NCBI RefSeq assembly: GCF_014203015.1 | Contig: NZ_JACHIB010000014.1 | Coordinates: 62,001 to 126,000 of the forward strand | Origin: Castellaniella defragrans | Lineage (GTDB): Bacteria; Pseudomonadota; Gammaproteobacteria; Burkholderiales; Burkholderiaceae_B | Length of the DNA: 64,000 nucleotides | Direction of reading: 5' to 3' | Shown: piece by piece, positions 56,044 to 64,000 of the stretch | Layout of the letters: each line of letters begins with the position of its first letter | Numbering within the stretch: position 1 is the first letter of the stretch | Translations under genes and position numbers: made by a program | The notes under the pieces: model-generated | What the model was told of the DNA's origin: nothing | What the model saw: the letters and a program-made list of their open reading frames with translations, nothing else | Databases searched by the model: none

Positions 56044-57186
56044 TCAGGCCAGCGGCCTCTGGCGCAGCGCCAGCGCGCCGGACAGCAGCAGCATCAGGGC
56101 CGACACGGCCAGCCCGAAGGACAGGGAGCCGGCCCGGTCGCTGATCCAGCCGCAGGCGGCCGGGCCGATCGTCTGGCCGATGGCGAACAGGCTGGTGGCC
56201 ACCGCCATGGCGTTGCCCCAGGCCGGCCGGGCCAGATTGCCCTTGACGAAGCCGGTCACCGCGGACGGCACCATGAAGACGCTGCCGCCCACCAGCATCG
56301 CGGAGAGCCAGACGCCCGCCAGGTTGGGCAGGACCAGGGGCAGGGCCGCGCCCGCCGCCAATACGAACAGCGCGGCGCCCATGGGCCAACCGTCCCGGCG
56401 GCCGTCGAACAGCCGCGCCCAGAGCAGCGGAGCGAGCAGGGTCATCACGCCCAGCAGCGCCCACATGACGGACGTGGTGACGGCCAGGCGCGCCGGGTCG
56501 GCGGCGTGCTGCCGGACCCAGGCCACGATGAAGGTCATGTAGGCGATGTAGCCCAGGCCGAAAATGAAATACGCCGCCAGCACCGGCAGGCAGGGCCGCC
56601 ACGGCCAGCGGGCGTCGGACCGCATGGACGAGGGCTCCGCGATGGCGGCCGCGGCGCGGATCGCGGCGATGGAACACGGGAGGCAGACGGCCCCCATCGC
56701 AATCCACGCCGCCGGCCACGCGGCCGGCCCCCGCAGCTCGAACAGCCACGGCAAGGCCGCGCCCGTCAGCAGCGTGCCCAGGCCGCCCCCGCTGAAGAAG
56801 ATCACGATGGCGCGCGTGCCGAGCACCCCCGCCAGCACGCCGCCGCAGACGAACGCCCCCGCGCCGCCGAATCCGGCCACGAAGCGGAACACGCTCAGCC
56901 AGAAGAAGTCGCGCGTCAGCCCGCTGGCCAGCACCGACAGCGTCGTCAGCGCCATGCCCCACATGAACAGGCGCCGGTTGCCCAGCCGGGCGACGAAGTA
57001 GATGGCGAGCACGGCGCCCAGCAGGTATCCGAGCGCGTTCACGGTATTGAGCCAGCCGGCCTGCGCATAGTTCAGCGCCAGGTCGGTGCGCATCGCCGGC
57101 AGGATCAGCGCGTAGCCGAAGCGCGCGAAGCCCACCGCGACCGCCGAGCCGCCGGACAGCGCCCACGCCGAGGCGGCCGGCCTCAT
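56044..57186 (-). CDS. YbfB/YjiJ-family MFS transporter
   Basis: A 380-residue major facilitator with about 12 membrane segments. The N-terminus SAVAVGFARFGYALILPAMRTDLALNYAQAGWLNTVNALGYLLGA is the YbfB/YjiJ signature. The substrate is unknown. Start MRPAASAWALSGG at 57186 has GGAG 8 bp upstream; the open frame continues another 100 codons but with no conserved sequence. A tandem 13-bp direct repeat at 57264-57291 lies upstream and may be regulatory. Confidence 0.85.
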   Translation of the reverse strand: MRPAASAWALSGGSAVAVGFARFGYALILPAMRTDLALNYAQAGWLNTVNALGYLLGAVLAIYFVARLGNRRLFMWGMALTTLSVLASGLTRDFFWLSVFRFVAGFGGAGAFVCGGVLAGVLGTRAIVIFFSGGGLGTLLTGAALPWLFELRGPAAWPAAWIAMGAVCLPCSIAAIRAAAAIAEPSSMRSDARWPWRPCLPVLAAYFIFGLGYIAYMTFIVAWVRQHAADPARLAVTTSVMWALLGVMTLLAPLLWARLFDGRRDGWPMGAALFVLAAGAALPLVLPNLAGVWLSAMLVGGSVFMVPSAVTGFVKGNLARPAWGNAMAVATSLFAIGQTIGPAACGWISDRAGSLSFGLAVSALMLLLSGALALRQRPLA

Positions 57187-57563
57187 GCGCGGCTCCGCGG
57201 GGACGCGTCGGGGCGGGGACTCCGGAATCGGGGAGGTGGAGGGTTCATCACGCACATCATACGGATACCGGACACGACGATACCAGACACGCGCATCATG
57301 CGGAGCGGGGAGCCGGGCAACACGGGCACAGCCCGGCCGTGATGAGGGGGGCCTGCGCACGTCGGGTTCCCGGGACGGACGTCGGCCGGACGCCAGGTGC
57401 CCGCCGGAGCCCGGATGCCCGCCGGAACCGACGCCATCGGCCGTGTGGTTTCCGCGGCCCATCCGCAGTGCCCGGCCGTATCGACCCGGCAGCATCTCCT
57501 CAGCTCACGCGGCCGCCAGAAAAGGAAAAGCCCTGAGTCAACAGGGCTTCAGGCCAGCCAAAC
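57187..57563. other. intergenic region between YbfB-type MFS and tRNA-Ser
   Basis: No gene seen. It contains the direct repeats GATACCrGACACG (57264-57276, 57279-57291; 15-bp period) flanked by related CATCATxCG motifs. The tRNA terminator lies at 57528-57549. The rest is GC-rich without recognisable features. Confidence 0.55.
57528..57549 (-). terminator. rho-independent terminator after tRNA-Ser
   Basis: AAGCCCTG / CAGGGCTT stem with a 6-base loop. On the minus strand it is followed by TTTTCCTTTT, 15 bases after the encoded CCA end of the tRNA. Confidence 0.75.
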
Positions 57564-57656
57564 TGGCGGAGACGGAGGGATTCGAACCCTCGATGCGGGT
57601 ATAAGCCGCATGCTCCCTTAGCAGGGGAGTACCTTCAACCACTCGGCCACGTCTCC
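57564..57656 (-). tRNA. tRNA-Ser(GCU)
   Basis: 93 nt including an encoded CCA. The acceptor stem GGAGACG pairs with CGTCTCC, the D-arm region is TGGCCGAGTGGTTGAAGG, the anticodon loop reads CTGCTAA (anticodon GCU), a long variable arm is typical of serine tRNAs, and the T-loop is GGTTCGAATCC. It decodes AGC/AGU. Confidence 0.96.
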
Positions 57657-57727
57657 AGCAAAGCGGGCATTCTAGCACAGGACGCGGCGCACGCCGGCAA
57701 GACCGGCGCCGCGCCCGGCGCGGCCGA

Positions 57728-58993
57728 TCAGGCTTCGGCCTGGACGGATTCCTGGTCCAGTTCGAAGGCTTTGTGCAGGGCGCGCACGGCCAGTTCCATG
57801 TACTTGTCGTTGATCAGCACGGAAGTCTTGATTTCCGAGGTGCTGATCATCTGGATGTTGATGCCTTCTTCGGCCAGGGTGCGGAACATGAGGCTGGCGA
57901 CGCCGACGTGGCTGCGCATGCCGATGCCGACGATGGAGACCTTGGCGACCTTGTCGTCGGAGACGACCTCGCCGGCACCCACGGCCGGGCCGATCTGGTT
58001 TTTCAGCAGGTCCAGGGTGCGCGCGAAGTCGTTGCGGTTGACCGTGAAGGAGAAATCGGTCATGCCCTGCTGGGAGATGTTCTGCAGGATCATGTCCACG
58101 TCGATGTTGGCCGCGGCCACGGGGCCCAGGATCGAATAGGCCACGCCCGGGGTGTCGGGGACGTTGCGCAGGGTGACTTTGGCTTCGTCGCGGCTGAAGG
58201 CGATGCCGGAGACAACGGCGGTTTCCATTTTCTGGTCTTCCTCGAAAGTGATGAGCGTGCCCGAGTGCATTTCCTCGTCGACCGGGATCATGGGATCGGT
58301 CAGCGAGGACAGGACCCGCAGCGGCACCTGGTATTTGCCGGCGAATTCCACGGAGCGGATCTGCAGGACCTTGGAGCCGAGCGAAGCCATTTCCAGCATT
58401 TCCTCGAAGGAAATGACGTTCATGCGGCGGGCTTCGGGCACCACGCGCGGGTCGGTGGTGTAGACGCCGTCCACGTCGGTGAAGATGAGGCATTCGTCGG
58501 CGCCCATGGCCGCGGCGACCGCCACGGCCGAGGTGTCCGAGCCGCCCCGCCCCAGGGTGGTGATGTGGCCTTCGTCGTCGACGCCCTGGAAGCCGGTGAC
58601 GATCACCACGCGGCCCGCGTCCAGGTCGGCGCGGATGCGGGTGTCGTCGATGGAGCGGATGCGCGCCTTGGTGTAGGCGCTGTCGGTGCGCACCGGAACC
58701 TGCCAGCCGGCGTAGCTGCGGGCGGCCACGCCCTGGCGCATCAGGGCGATGGCCAGCAGCGCGCTGCTGGCCTGCTCGCCGGTGGCGGCCAGCATGTCGA
58801 GCTCGCGCAGGTCGGGCTGGGGAGAGATTTCCTTGGCCAAGCCCAGCAGGCGGTTGGTTTCGCCCGACATGGCCGAGGGCACGACGACGACCTGGTGGCC
58901 GGCGGCGTGCCATTTGGCGACCCGCCGCGCGACGTTCTGAATGCGTTCGACGGAGCCCATCGAGGTGCCGCCGTATTTCTGGACGATTAGCAT
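57728..58993 (-). CDS. lysC: aspartate kinase
   Basis: First step of the lysine/threonine/methionine pathway, phosphorylating aspartate; 421 residues. Start [18 protein letters not shown]. Kinase motifs are [19 protein letters not shown] and [15 protein letters not shown]. Two C-terminal ACT domains (from about residue 265: [24 protein letters not shown] and [44 protein letters not shown]) mediate feedback inhibition. The gene lies between tilS and tRNA-Ser, the Alcaligenaceae order. No regulatory site seen. Confidence 0.96.
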   Translation of the reverse strand: MLIVQKYGGTSMGSVERIQNVARRVAKWHAAGHQVVVVPSAMSGETNRLLGLAKEISPQPDLRELDMLAATGEQASSALLAIALMRQGVAARSYAGWQVPVRTDSAYTKARIRSIDDTRIRADLDAGRVVIVTGFQGVDDEGHITTLGRGGSDTSAVAVAAAMGADECLIFTDVDGVYTTDPRVVPEARRMNVISFEEMLEMASLGSKVLQIRSVEFAGKYQVPLRVLSSLTDPMIPVDEEMHSGTLITFEEDQKMETAVVSGIAFSRDEAKVTLRNVPDTPGVAYSILGPVAAANIDVDMILQNISQQGMTDFSFTVNRNDFARTLDLLKNQIGPAVGAGEVVSDDKVAKVSIVGIGMRSHVGVASLMFRTLAEEGINIQMISTSEIKTSVLINDKYMELAVRALHKAFELDQESVQAEA

Positions 58994-59037
58994 GATGCCT
59001 TGACGAAGGTTGAAGCCCGGTGAACCAGCAAAACGGA

Positions 59038-60258
59038 TTATTCTACCTGGGTTTTCGGCAGGCAGAGGACGCGGCCGCGCCGCACCGCGATCCAGACGCC
59101 CTCGTGCAACAGCCGCACGTCGCGGTCGTGCCCCAGGGCATGGACGCCGCGCAGCGTGCGCAGCCAGGCGCGCAGGCGGGCTTCGGTGGGCATGCGCAGG
59201 CCCAGGGCGCGCAGCCAATGGCGCAGCGCCTGGGCCTGGCGGTGGGCCGGCAGCGCGCGCCAGGCGGCAAGCGAGAATTCCCGCCCGTCGGGCGAGGGAT
59301 CCAGCCCCTGCCAGTCGGCCTGGGCGGCCTCCTCCACCCAGTCCGACAGCGCCTGCGCCTGGCCGGCGTGGCGGGCCAGGGTCCGGCGCCAGGCGGGCCA
59401 ATGCGCGTCCAGCACCGGCGCCAGCCCGGTGCGCAGGGCGGCGCGGGCGTAGCGGGCGTCGGCATTGCTGGGATCGCGCGCCGGCTGCCAGCCGCTCAGG
59501 TCCCCGAAGCGCCGGGCGCAGGCCAGGATCACCGACCGGGGCTGATCCAGCCAGGGCCGGCTCCAGACCAGGCCGTCGCGCTCCATCACGGGGCGCATGG
59601 CCGCCAGGCCCAGCGGACCGGTCCCGCGCAGCAGGCGCAGCAGCACGGTCTCGGCCTGATCGTCCTGGTGATGGGCCAGCAGCAGGTGGCCGACGCCGGC
59701 ATGGGCGGCCAGCCCGGCCAGGGCGGCGTAGCGGGCGTCGCGCGCGGCGGCCTCCAGGCCCCGCCCGTCGATCTCGACGGTCACCCGGCGGCTGTGGCAG
59801 TCCGCCTCCAGCAGCCCCGCCAGCCGGTGCGCGCGGATCAGCCAGTCGTCGGCCTCGGGCTGCAGGCCATGGTGGACGTGGAAGCAATGCAGGCGCAGCC
59901 CGCGCCGCCGGGCCGCATGGGCGGCGTGCAGCGCCAGCATGGCGGAATCGGCACCGGCGCTCAGCGCCACGCCGACGGCGGAGCCGGCCGGCCCCGCCAT
60001 CAGGGCGGTATCGACCGCCCGCAGCAGCGCCGGATCGAGCGCCGCCCGCCAGGGGCCGGCATCGTCGCCGGACGCGGTGGCGGGCCGCTTCAGGGAAGGC
60101 GGAACGGACTCGCCGGCGGGCCGCTGCGAAGAACGTGAGAAGGACGCGGCGGCGGGCCGCCGCGGAGCACGCGAGACGGGCTCGCCGGACGGCCGCGTCC
60201 CGCCGGGGGGCGTCGTGCGGGGAGCGGGCTTCCTAGCGGGCTTCCTGGAAGCGCCCAT
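59038..60258 (-). CDS. tilS: tRNA(Ile)-lysidine synthase with N-terminal repeat extension
   Basis: Modifies C34 of tRNA-Ile(CAU) to lysidine; 406 residues as read. The PP-loop is [15 protein letters not shown] near residue 95 (a variant of SGGxDS), then [18 protein letters not shown] and [20 protein letters not shown]. The first ~70 residues are a Pro/Arg/Ser-rich extension containing 12-residue repeats beginning RP, not part of the enzyme fold. The start at 60258 lies inside the end of accA (26-bp overlap); a start within the extension is possible, since no strong ribosome site is visible. Confidence 0.9.
   Translation of the reverse strand: MGASRKPARKPAPRTTPPGGTRPSGEPVSRAPRRPAAASFSRSSQRPAGESVPPSLKRPATASGDDAGPWRAALDPALLRAVDTALMAGPAGSAVGVALSAGADSAMLALHAAHAARRRGLRLHCFHVHHGLQPEADDWLIRAHRLAGLLEADCHSRRVTVEIDGRGLEAAARDARYAALAGLAAHAGVGHLLLAHHQDDQAETVLLRLLRGTGPLGLAAMRPVMERDGLVWSRPWLDQPRSVILACARRFGDLSGWQPARDPSNADARYARAALRTGLAPVLDAHWPAWRRTLARHAGQAQALSDWVEEAAQADWQGLDPSPDGREFSLAAWRALPAHRQAQALRHWLRALGLRMPTEARLRAWLRTLRGVHALGHDRDVRLLHEGVWIAVRRGRVLCLPKTQVE
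60079..60196. repeat. 36-bp tandem repeat (3.3 units) within tilS
   Basis: Units begin at 60079, 60115, 60151 and 60187. The first three open with the identical GGCGGGCCGC and the fourth with GGACGGCCGC; the 26 bases between are diverged. Each unit encodes 12 residues ([36 protein letters not shown]). The period is a multiple of three, so gain or loss of units keeps the frame. Confidence 0.85.
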
Positions 60259-61195
60259 AGGCGGAGATGCGTTCGAGGCGGCGGCGCAGCAGTTCGTCCA
60301 CGTCCATGCCGGAGAGCTCGCGCAGGGCGTCGGCCAGGGCGCGCTGGAGCTGGCGGGCCATGGTGGCCGGATCGCGGTGGGCGCCGCCCACGGGCTCGTT
60401 GACCACGCGGTCGATCAGGCCCAGGTCCTTCAGGCGCGGCGCGGTGATGGCCAGGGCCTCGGCGGCGACGGAAGCCTTGTCGGCGCTGCGCCACAGGATG
60501 GAGGCGCAGCCTTCCGGCGAGATGACGGCATAGGTGGCGTATTGCAGCATCATGACCGTGTCGCCCACGGCGATCGCCAGCGCGCCGCCCGAGCCGCCTT
60601 CGCCGATGATGGTGACGATGATGGGGACTTTCAGGCCGGCCATGGCGTACAGGTTGTGGCCGATGGCTTCGGACTGGCCGCGTTCTTCCGCGCCGACGCC
60701 GGGATAGGCGCCTGGGGTGTCGACGAAGGTGAACACCGGCAGGCGGAATTTCTCGGCCAGCTTCATCAGGCGCAGGGCCTTGCGGTAGCCCTCGGGCAGC
60801 GGCATGCCGAAGTTGCGCAGGGCGCGTTCCTTGGTGTCGCGGCCCTTCTGGTGGCCGATCACCATGCAGGGCGTGCCGTTGAAGCGCGCCAGCCCGCCCA
60901 CGATGGACTGGTCGTCGGCGTACATGCGGTCGCCGTGCAGTTCGTGGAAATCCGTGAACAGCGCCTGGACGTAGTCCATGGTGTAGGGCCGCTGGGGATG
61001 GCGGGCCACCAGCGCGGTCTGCCAGGGGGTGAGCTTGGCGTAGATGCTCTTGGCCAGGGACTGGCTCTTCTGCTGCAGGCGGTTGACTTCCTCGGAGATG
61101 TCCACGGCCGAATCGGTCTGCACGTAGCGCAGTTCTTCGATCTTTTGGTCGAGCTCGGCCAGAGGCTGTTCAAATTCAAGAAATGTATTTCGCAT
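60233..61195 (-). CDS. accA: acetyl-CoA carboxylase carboxyltransferase subunit alpha
   Basis: Transfers carboxyl from biotin to acetyl-CoA together with AccD, first committed step of fatty-acid synthesis; 320 residues. Motifs are [66 protein letters not shown] and the oxyanion site [17 protein letters not shown]-terminal [12 protein letters not shown]. accD is elsewhere. It overlaps the tilS start by 26 bp and follows the DNA glycosylase gene by 45 bp. Confidence 0.98.
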   Translation of the reverse strand: MRNTFLEFEQPLAELDQKIEELRYVQTDSAVDISEEVNRLQQKSQSLAKSIYAKLTPWQTALVARHPQRPYTMDYVQALFTDFHELHGDRMYADDQSIVGGLARFNGTPCMVIGHQKGRDTKERALRNFGMPLPEGYRKALRLMKLAEKFRLPVFTFVDTPGAYPGVGAEERGQSEAIGHNLYAMAGLKVPIIVTIIGEGGSGGALAIAVGDTVMMLQYATYAVISPEGCASILWRSADKASVAAEALAITAPRLKDLGLIDRVVNEPVGGAHRDPATMARQLQRALADALRELSGMDVDELLRRRLERISAYGRFQEAR

Positions 61196-61240
61196 GGGAG
61201 CAGGGGTCCTAGGACGGAATTTCGGGACTCGGTCGGGGCT

Positions 61241-61894
61241 TCAGTACTCGACGGCGGCGGCATCCATGCTGCGCCACAGGTACCAGCTGGCGACCGTGCG
61301 CCACGGCGCCCAGGCCTGGGAGACCTCGCGCGCCTCGAAGCGCGAGACCGGCTCGCCGCTGAAGTAGTGGTGGGAGATGGCCTTGAGCAGCGCCGTGTCG
61401 TCCAGCGGCAGGACGTCGGGACGCCCGAGGAAGAAGATCAGGAACATTTCCGCCGTCCAGCGGCCCACGCCGCGGATGTCGCACAGCAGCGCCATCACGG
61501 CCGCGTCGTCGCGCGATTCCCACCAGGCCGGGTCCAGCCGGTCGGGCAGCGCGAAGAATTCGGCCGCGGCGCGCAGGTACTGGGCCTTGCGCAGGGACAG
61601 CCCGAGCGCGCGCAGTTCGGCTTCGGTGCAGCCGGCGATGCAGGCGGGCTGCACGTCGCTGCCGCAGGCCTGCACCAGCCGTGCCCAGAGCTTGCGCCCC
61701 AGCGCGAGGGAAATCTGCTGGCCGACGATGATGCGGATCAGGGTCTGGAACGGGCTGTGGCGCGCCTGGATGGATTCGTGGCCGTAGACCGGGATCAGCT
61801 TGCGCAGGATGCGGTCGCGCTGCATGAGGTGTTCGCAGGCCTGCGTCCAGTAGACGGGCCGCAGCGCGGCGGAACTGTGATGCTGCATGTCCAT
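61241..61894 (-). CDS. DNA-3-methyladenine glycosylase, HhH/AlkA type
   Basis: A 217-residue base-excision glycosylase removing alkylated purines. The helix-hairpin-helix and catalytic region is LCDIRGVGRWTAEMFLIFFLGRPDVLPLDDTALLKAI, with the catalytic Asp in LPLDD. PFQTLIRIIVGQQISLALGRKLW is the family N-terminal motif. It starts two bases after the cysS stop and lies in the cysS-glycosylase-accA-tilS-lysC run; no regulatory link is visible. Confidence 0.93.
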   Translation of the reverse strand: MDMQHHSSAALRPVYWTQACEHLMQRDRILRKLIPVYGHESIQARHSPFQTLIRIIVGQQISLALGRKLWARLVQACGSDVQPACIAGCTEAELRALGLSLRKAQYLRAAAEFFALPDRLDPAWWESRDDAAVMALLCDIRGVGRWTAEMFLIFFLGRPDVLPLDDTALLKAISHHYFSGEPVSRFEAREVSQAWAPWRTVASWYLWRSMDAAAVEY

Positions 61895-61896
61895 GG

Positions 61897-63339
61897 TCAC
61901 ACCCGCCGCCACTGGGTGGCGCCGCCGGCCGCGTCGGCCAGCTCCACGCCCTGCTCGCGCAGCCGGGCGCGGATGGCATCGGCCCGGGCGAAATCGCGCG
62001 CGGCCTTGGCCTGGGCGCGTTCGGCGACCAGGGCCTCGATGGCGTCGGCCGACAGCGTGTCCGCGCGGGCGCCGCCCGCGAGGAAGCGGGTGGGGGATTT
62101 CAGGTAGGCGGCCGGATCGGTCTGCAGCAGGCCGAGGATGCCCCCCAGCGCGCGCAGCAGGCCGCTGGCCCGGGCGCTGGATTCGCGGTTGGCCTGGCCG
62201 GCCAGGTCGAACAGCACGGCCACGGCGCCGGCCGTGTTGAAATCGTCGTCCATGGCGGCGCGGAAGGCCTGCGCGGCCGGATCGTCCCAATCGACGGCCA
62301 CGTCGGCCGGCGGCACGCTGGCCAGGGTCTGGTAGAGCCGGTCCAGGGCGTTCTGGGCGTCCATCAGGTTGTCCGGCGCGTAGTTCTGCGCGCTGCGGTA
62401 GTGGCTGCGCACCAGGAAGAAGCGCAGCATCTCGGCTTCGCGCGGGTTGACGGCGTAGTCCGCGCGGTCGTCGGCCGCGTCCAGCGCCACCGTGTCGCGG
62501 ATGCGCCGGAAATTGCCCAGGGACTTGGACATCTTTTCGGCGTCCACCATCATCGGGCCGCAGTGCATCCAGGTCGTGGCCAGGGTGCCGCCGAAGGCGC
62601 CCTCGCTCTGGGCGATCTCGTTTTCGTGGTGGGGGAATTTCAGGTCCGGGCCGCCGCCATGGATGTCCAGCGGCATGCCCAGCAGGGCGTGGCTCATGGC
62701 CGAGCATTCGATGTGCCAGCCGGGGCGCCCCGGCCCGTAGGGGGAATCCCAGCGGGTGTCGGCGGGCTCGTCGGGCTTGGCGGATTTCCACAGCACGAAA
62801 TCGAGCGGGTCCTGCTTGCCGGCCGACACGGCGACGCGCTCGCCCGCGCGCAGGTCGTCGAGCGACTTGCCCGAGAGCTTGCCGTAGCCGGGAAACTTGC
62901 GCACCGGAAAGTTGACGTCGCCGTCCGCGCCCTGGTAGGCCAGGCCCTTGGATTCGAGCGTGCGGATGATGTCGAGCATGCCGGCCACGTGCTCGGTGGC
63001 GCGCGGCTCGTCGTCGGGAGGCTGGACGCCCAGGGCGCGCTCGTCGGCGCGCATGGCGTCGATGAAGAATTCCGTGAGCGCGCGGATCGTCACGCCGCGC
63101 TCGACGGCGCGGCGGATGATCTTGTCGTCGATGTCGGTGATGTTGCGCACGTAGCGCACCCGGTAGCCCGAGGCCCGCAGCCAGCGCTGCACCACGTCGA
63201 AGCTCACCAGCATCCGCGCGTGGCCCAGGTGGCAGAAGTCGTAGACCGTCATGCCGCAGACGTACATGCGCACCACCCCCGGCTCCGCCGTGCGCAGCGG
63301 AATTTTCTGGCGTGTCAGGGTGTCGTGGATATGGAGCAT
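61897..63339 (-). CDS. cysS: cysteinyl-tRNA synthetase
   Basis: Charges tRNA-Cys; class I synthetase of 480 residues. Start [16 protein letters not shown] at 63339; the longer frame to 63447 has no conserved sequence. Zinc-site and HIGH-like motifs are [30 protein letters not shown] and [12 protein letters not shown] follow, then KMSKSLGNF. The C-terminal DALR/anticodon region is intact. A normal single-copy essential gene. Confidence 0.97.
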   Translation of the reverse strand: MLHIHDTLTRQKIPLRTAEPGVVRMYVCGMTVYDFCHLGHARMLVSFDVVQRWLRASGYRVRYVRNITDIDDKIIRRAVERGVTIRALTEFFIDAMRADERALGVQPPDDEPRATEHVAGMLDIIRTLESKGLAYQGADGDVNFPVRKFPGYGKLSGKSLDDLRAGERVAVSAGKQDPLDFVLWKSAKPDEPADTRWDSPYGPGRPGWHIECSAMSHALLGMPLDIHGGGPDLKFPHHENEIAQSEGAFGGTLATTWMHCGPMMVDAEKMSKSLGNFRRIRDTVALDAADDRADYAVNPREAEMLRFFLVRSHYRSAQNYAPDNLMDAQNALDRLYQTLASVPPADVAVDWDDPAAQAFRAAMDDDFNTAGAVAVLFDLAGQANRESSARASGLLRALGGILGLLQTDPAAYLKSPTRFLAGGARADTLSADAIEALVAERAQAKAARDFARADAIRARLREQGVELADAAGGATQWRRV

Positions 63340-63497
63340 GTCGGGCCGGATGAGACGAGCAGACCCGCCGCACCGGACCATGCGGGCAGCGCGCGGGGAT
63401 GTAAAATGGACTGACAAGTATACCGTCCCTAGGGAACCTCTGAACACGTCGGTTCCTTAGTCCAATCCCAGAACCCCATCCATAGGCGCCCCGAGAC

Positions 63498-64000
63498 GTG
63501 ACCCGCCCCTTCCTCCCTGTTTTGGCCCTGTGCGCCTGCCTGGCGGCGGGTCCGTCCATCGCGGCATCTTCGGGCGCCGGCGCGGGCCCTTCGAGCCTGA
63601 ACTACAACCCCGAAACCGGGGCGTTCACCGAGCCCCTCCCGCCCGAGCGCGGCTGGCAGGCCTTCGCCGAGCTGCTGAAAAAAGCCGCGCCCTCGGTGGA
63701 CACGGCCATCCCGCTGACGCCCGCCCAGGTCGCCGGCCACGTGGCGGCGCTGATCGACGCGGGCCGCGCCGCGGAAGCGCTGGACATCATCGGCAAGCAG
63801 CAGGCCGCGCGCGACGCGGCCGCCGTGCCGGGCGCCGACGTGCAGCTGCGCTACCAGCAGGGCCGCGCCCTGGCGGCGCTGGGCCGGCACGACGAGGCCA
63901 TGGCCGTCTGGCGCCAGATGACCACCGACTATCCCGAACTGCCCGAGCCCTGGAACGCGCTGGCGATCGAATACGCCCGCCGGGGCCAGCTGCAGCTCGC
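63498..64000 (+). CDS. exported TPR-repeat protein (5' part; 3' end outside window)
   Basis: A GTG-initiated frame at 63498 (TRPFLPVLALCACLAAGPSIAAS) with a signal peptide; the mature part begins SSGAGAGPSSLNYNPETG. TPR-like helices appear at AGHVAALIDAGRAAEALDIIGKQQAARDA and QLRYQQGRALAALGRHDEAMAVWRQMTTDYPELPEPWNALAIEYARRGQ. About 167 residues are in the window. The start codon is inferred and its ribosome site is weak. In related genomes it precedes peptidyl-prolyl isomerase genes. It is divergent from cysS. Confidence 0.8.
   Translation, partial: MTRPFLPVLALCACLAAGPSIAASSGAGAGPSSLNYNPETGAFTEPLPPERGWQAFAELLKKAAPSVDTAIPLTPAQVAGHVAALIDAGRAAEALDIIGKQQAARDAAAVPGADVQLRYQQGRALAALGRHDEAMAVWRQMTTDYPELPEPWNALAIEYARRGQLQL

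Noticed and set aside
57564-57656. tRNA-Ser as an attachment site for an integrated element
   Set aside because: No integrase and no repeated tRNA 3' end was seen in the window; flanking genes look ancestral.
63433-63456. GGAACC/GGTTCC inverted repeat between cysS and the TPR gene as a terminator
   Set aside because: Only 6-bp arms with a 12-base loop and no T-run; too weak to call.
61241-63559. A 772-codon frame suggesting a CysS-glycosylase fusion
   Set aside because: The N-terminal part is a shifted reading of cysS; the glycosylase starts at 61894, two bases after the cysS stop.

Overview
The window is a GC-rich chromosomal segment from a betaproteobacterium, most likely an Alcaligenaceae member (Bordetella/Achromobacter relatives). 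This rests on the protein families seen, the complete 14-gene nuo operon followed by a DUF2818 gene, and the tRNA-Ser(GCU)/lysC/tilS/accA/DNA glycosylase/cysS/TPR gene order. The genus cannot be fixed from the sequence alone.

Region 1 (1-12.8 kb) handles sugar acids and the Entner-Doudoroff pathway. A minus-strand operon encodes a four-component ABC importer of the polar-amino-acid type followed by KguE-, KguK- and KguD-like enzymes (the last cut by the window edge). A LacI-family regulator sits just upstream. Its likely operator, the palindrome TGAAACCGGTTTCA, matches the remembered Pseudomonas PtxS site, so the importer probably brings in 2-ketogluconate. Next come zwf-glk-pgl (+), edd (-) and hexR (+), with HexR-like TGTA/TACA palindromes before zwf and between edd and hexR. 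The kgu product, 6-phosphogluconate, would feed Edd directly. No eda is present in the window.

Region 2 (12.8-27.8 kb): mfd with an in-frame GC-rich insertion; a ferric-siderophore receptor overlapping an MFS permease; an S9 oligopeptidase; a Fiu-like catecholate receptor with a Sel1-like protein and PiuC hydroxylase; a HicAB toxin-antitoxin (TA) module; and serB. The two receptors share near-identical promoters with Fur-like sites.

Region 3 (27.9-31.2 kb): a RelE/HigB-type TA module, an FMN alpha-hydroxy-acid dehydrogenase, and a PilZ-like gene broken by one in-frame amber codon.

Region 4 (31.3-46.6 kb): an enlarged DUF2818 gene and the complete nuoA-N operon, all on the minus strand.

Region 5 (46.8-51.9 kb) is accessory: an orphan BrnA-like antitoxin beside a truncated brnT, a second HicAB module, two tandem paralogous porins (one behind a textbook Fur box), and a second RelE/HigB-type module paralogous to the first. 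A conserved DNA element lies upstream of two of the TA modules, with a weaker copy at a third.

Region 6 (51.9-64 kb): lldD-like and SpmAB-fusion genes, an Ap4A phosphorylase-like gene with a tandem-repeat insert, a lipoprotein, a YbfB-type MFS, tRNA-Ser, lysC, tilS with a 36-bp tandem repeat in its N-terminal extension, accA, a DNA glycosylase, cysS and the start of a TPR protein gene.
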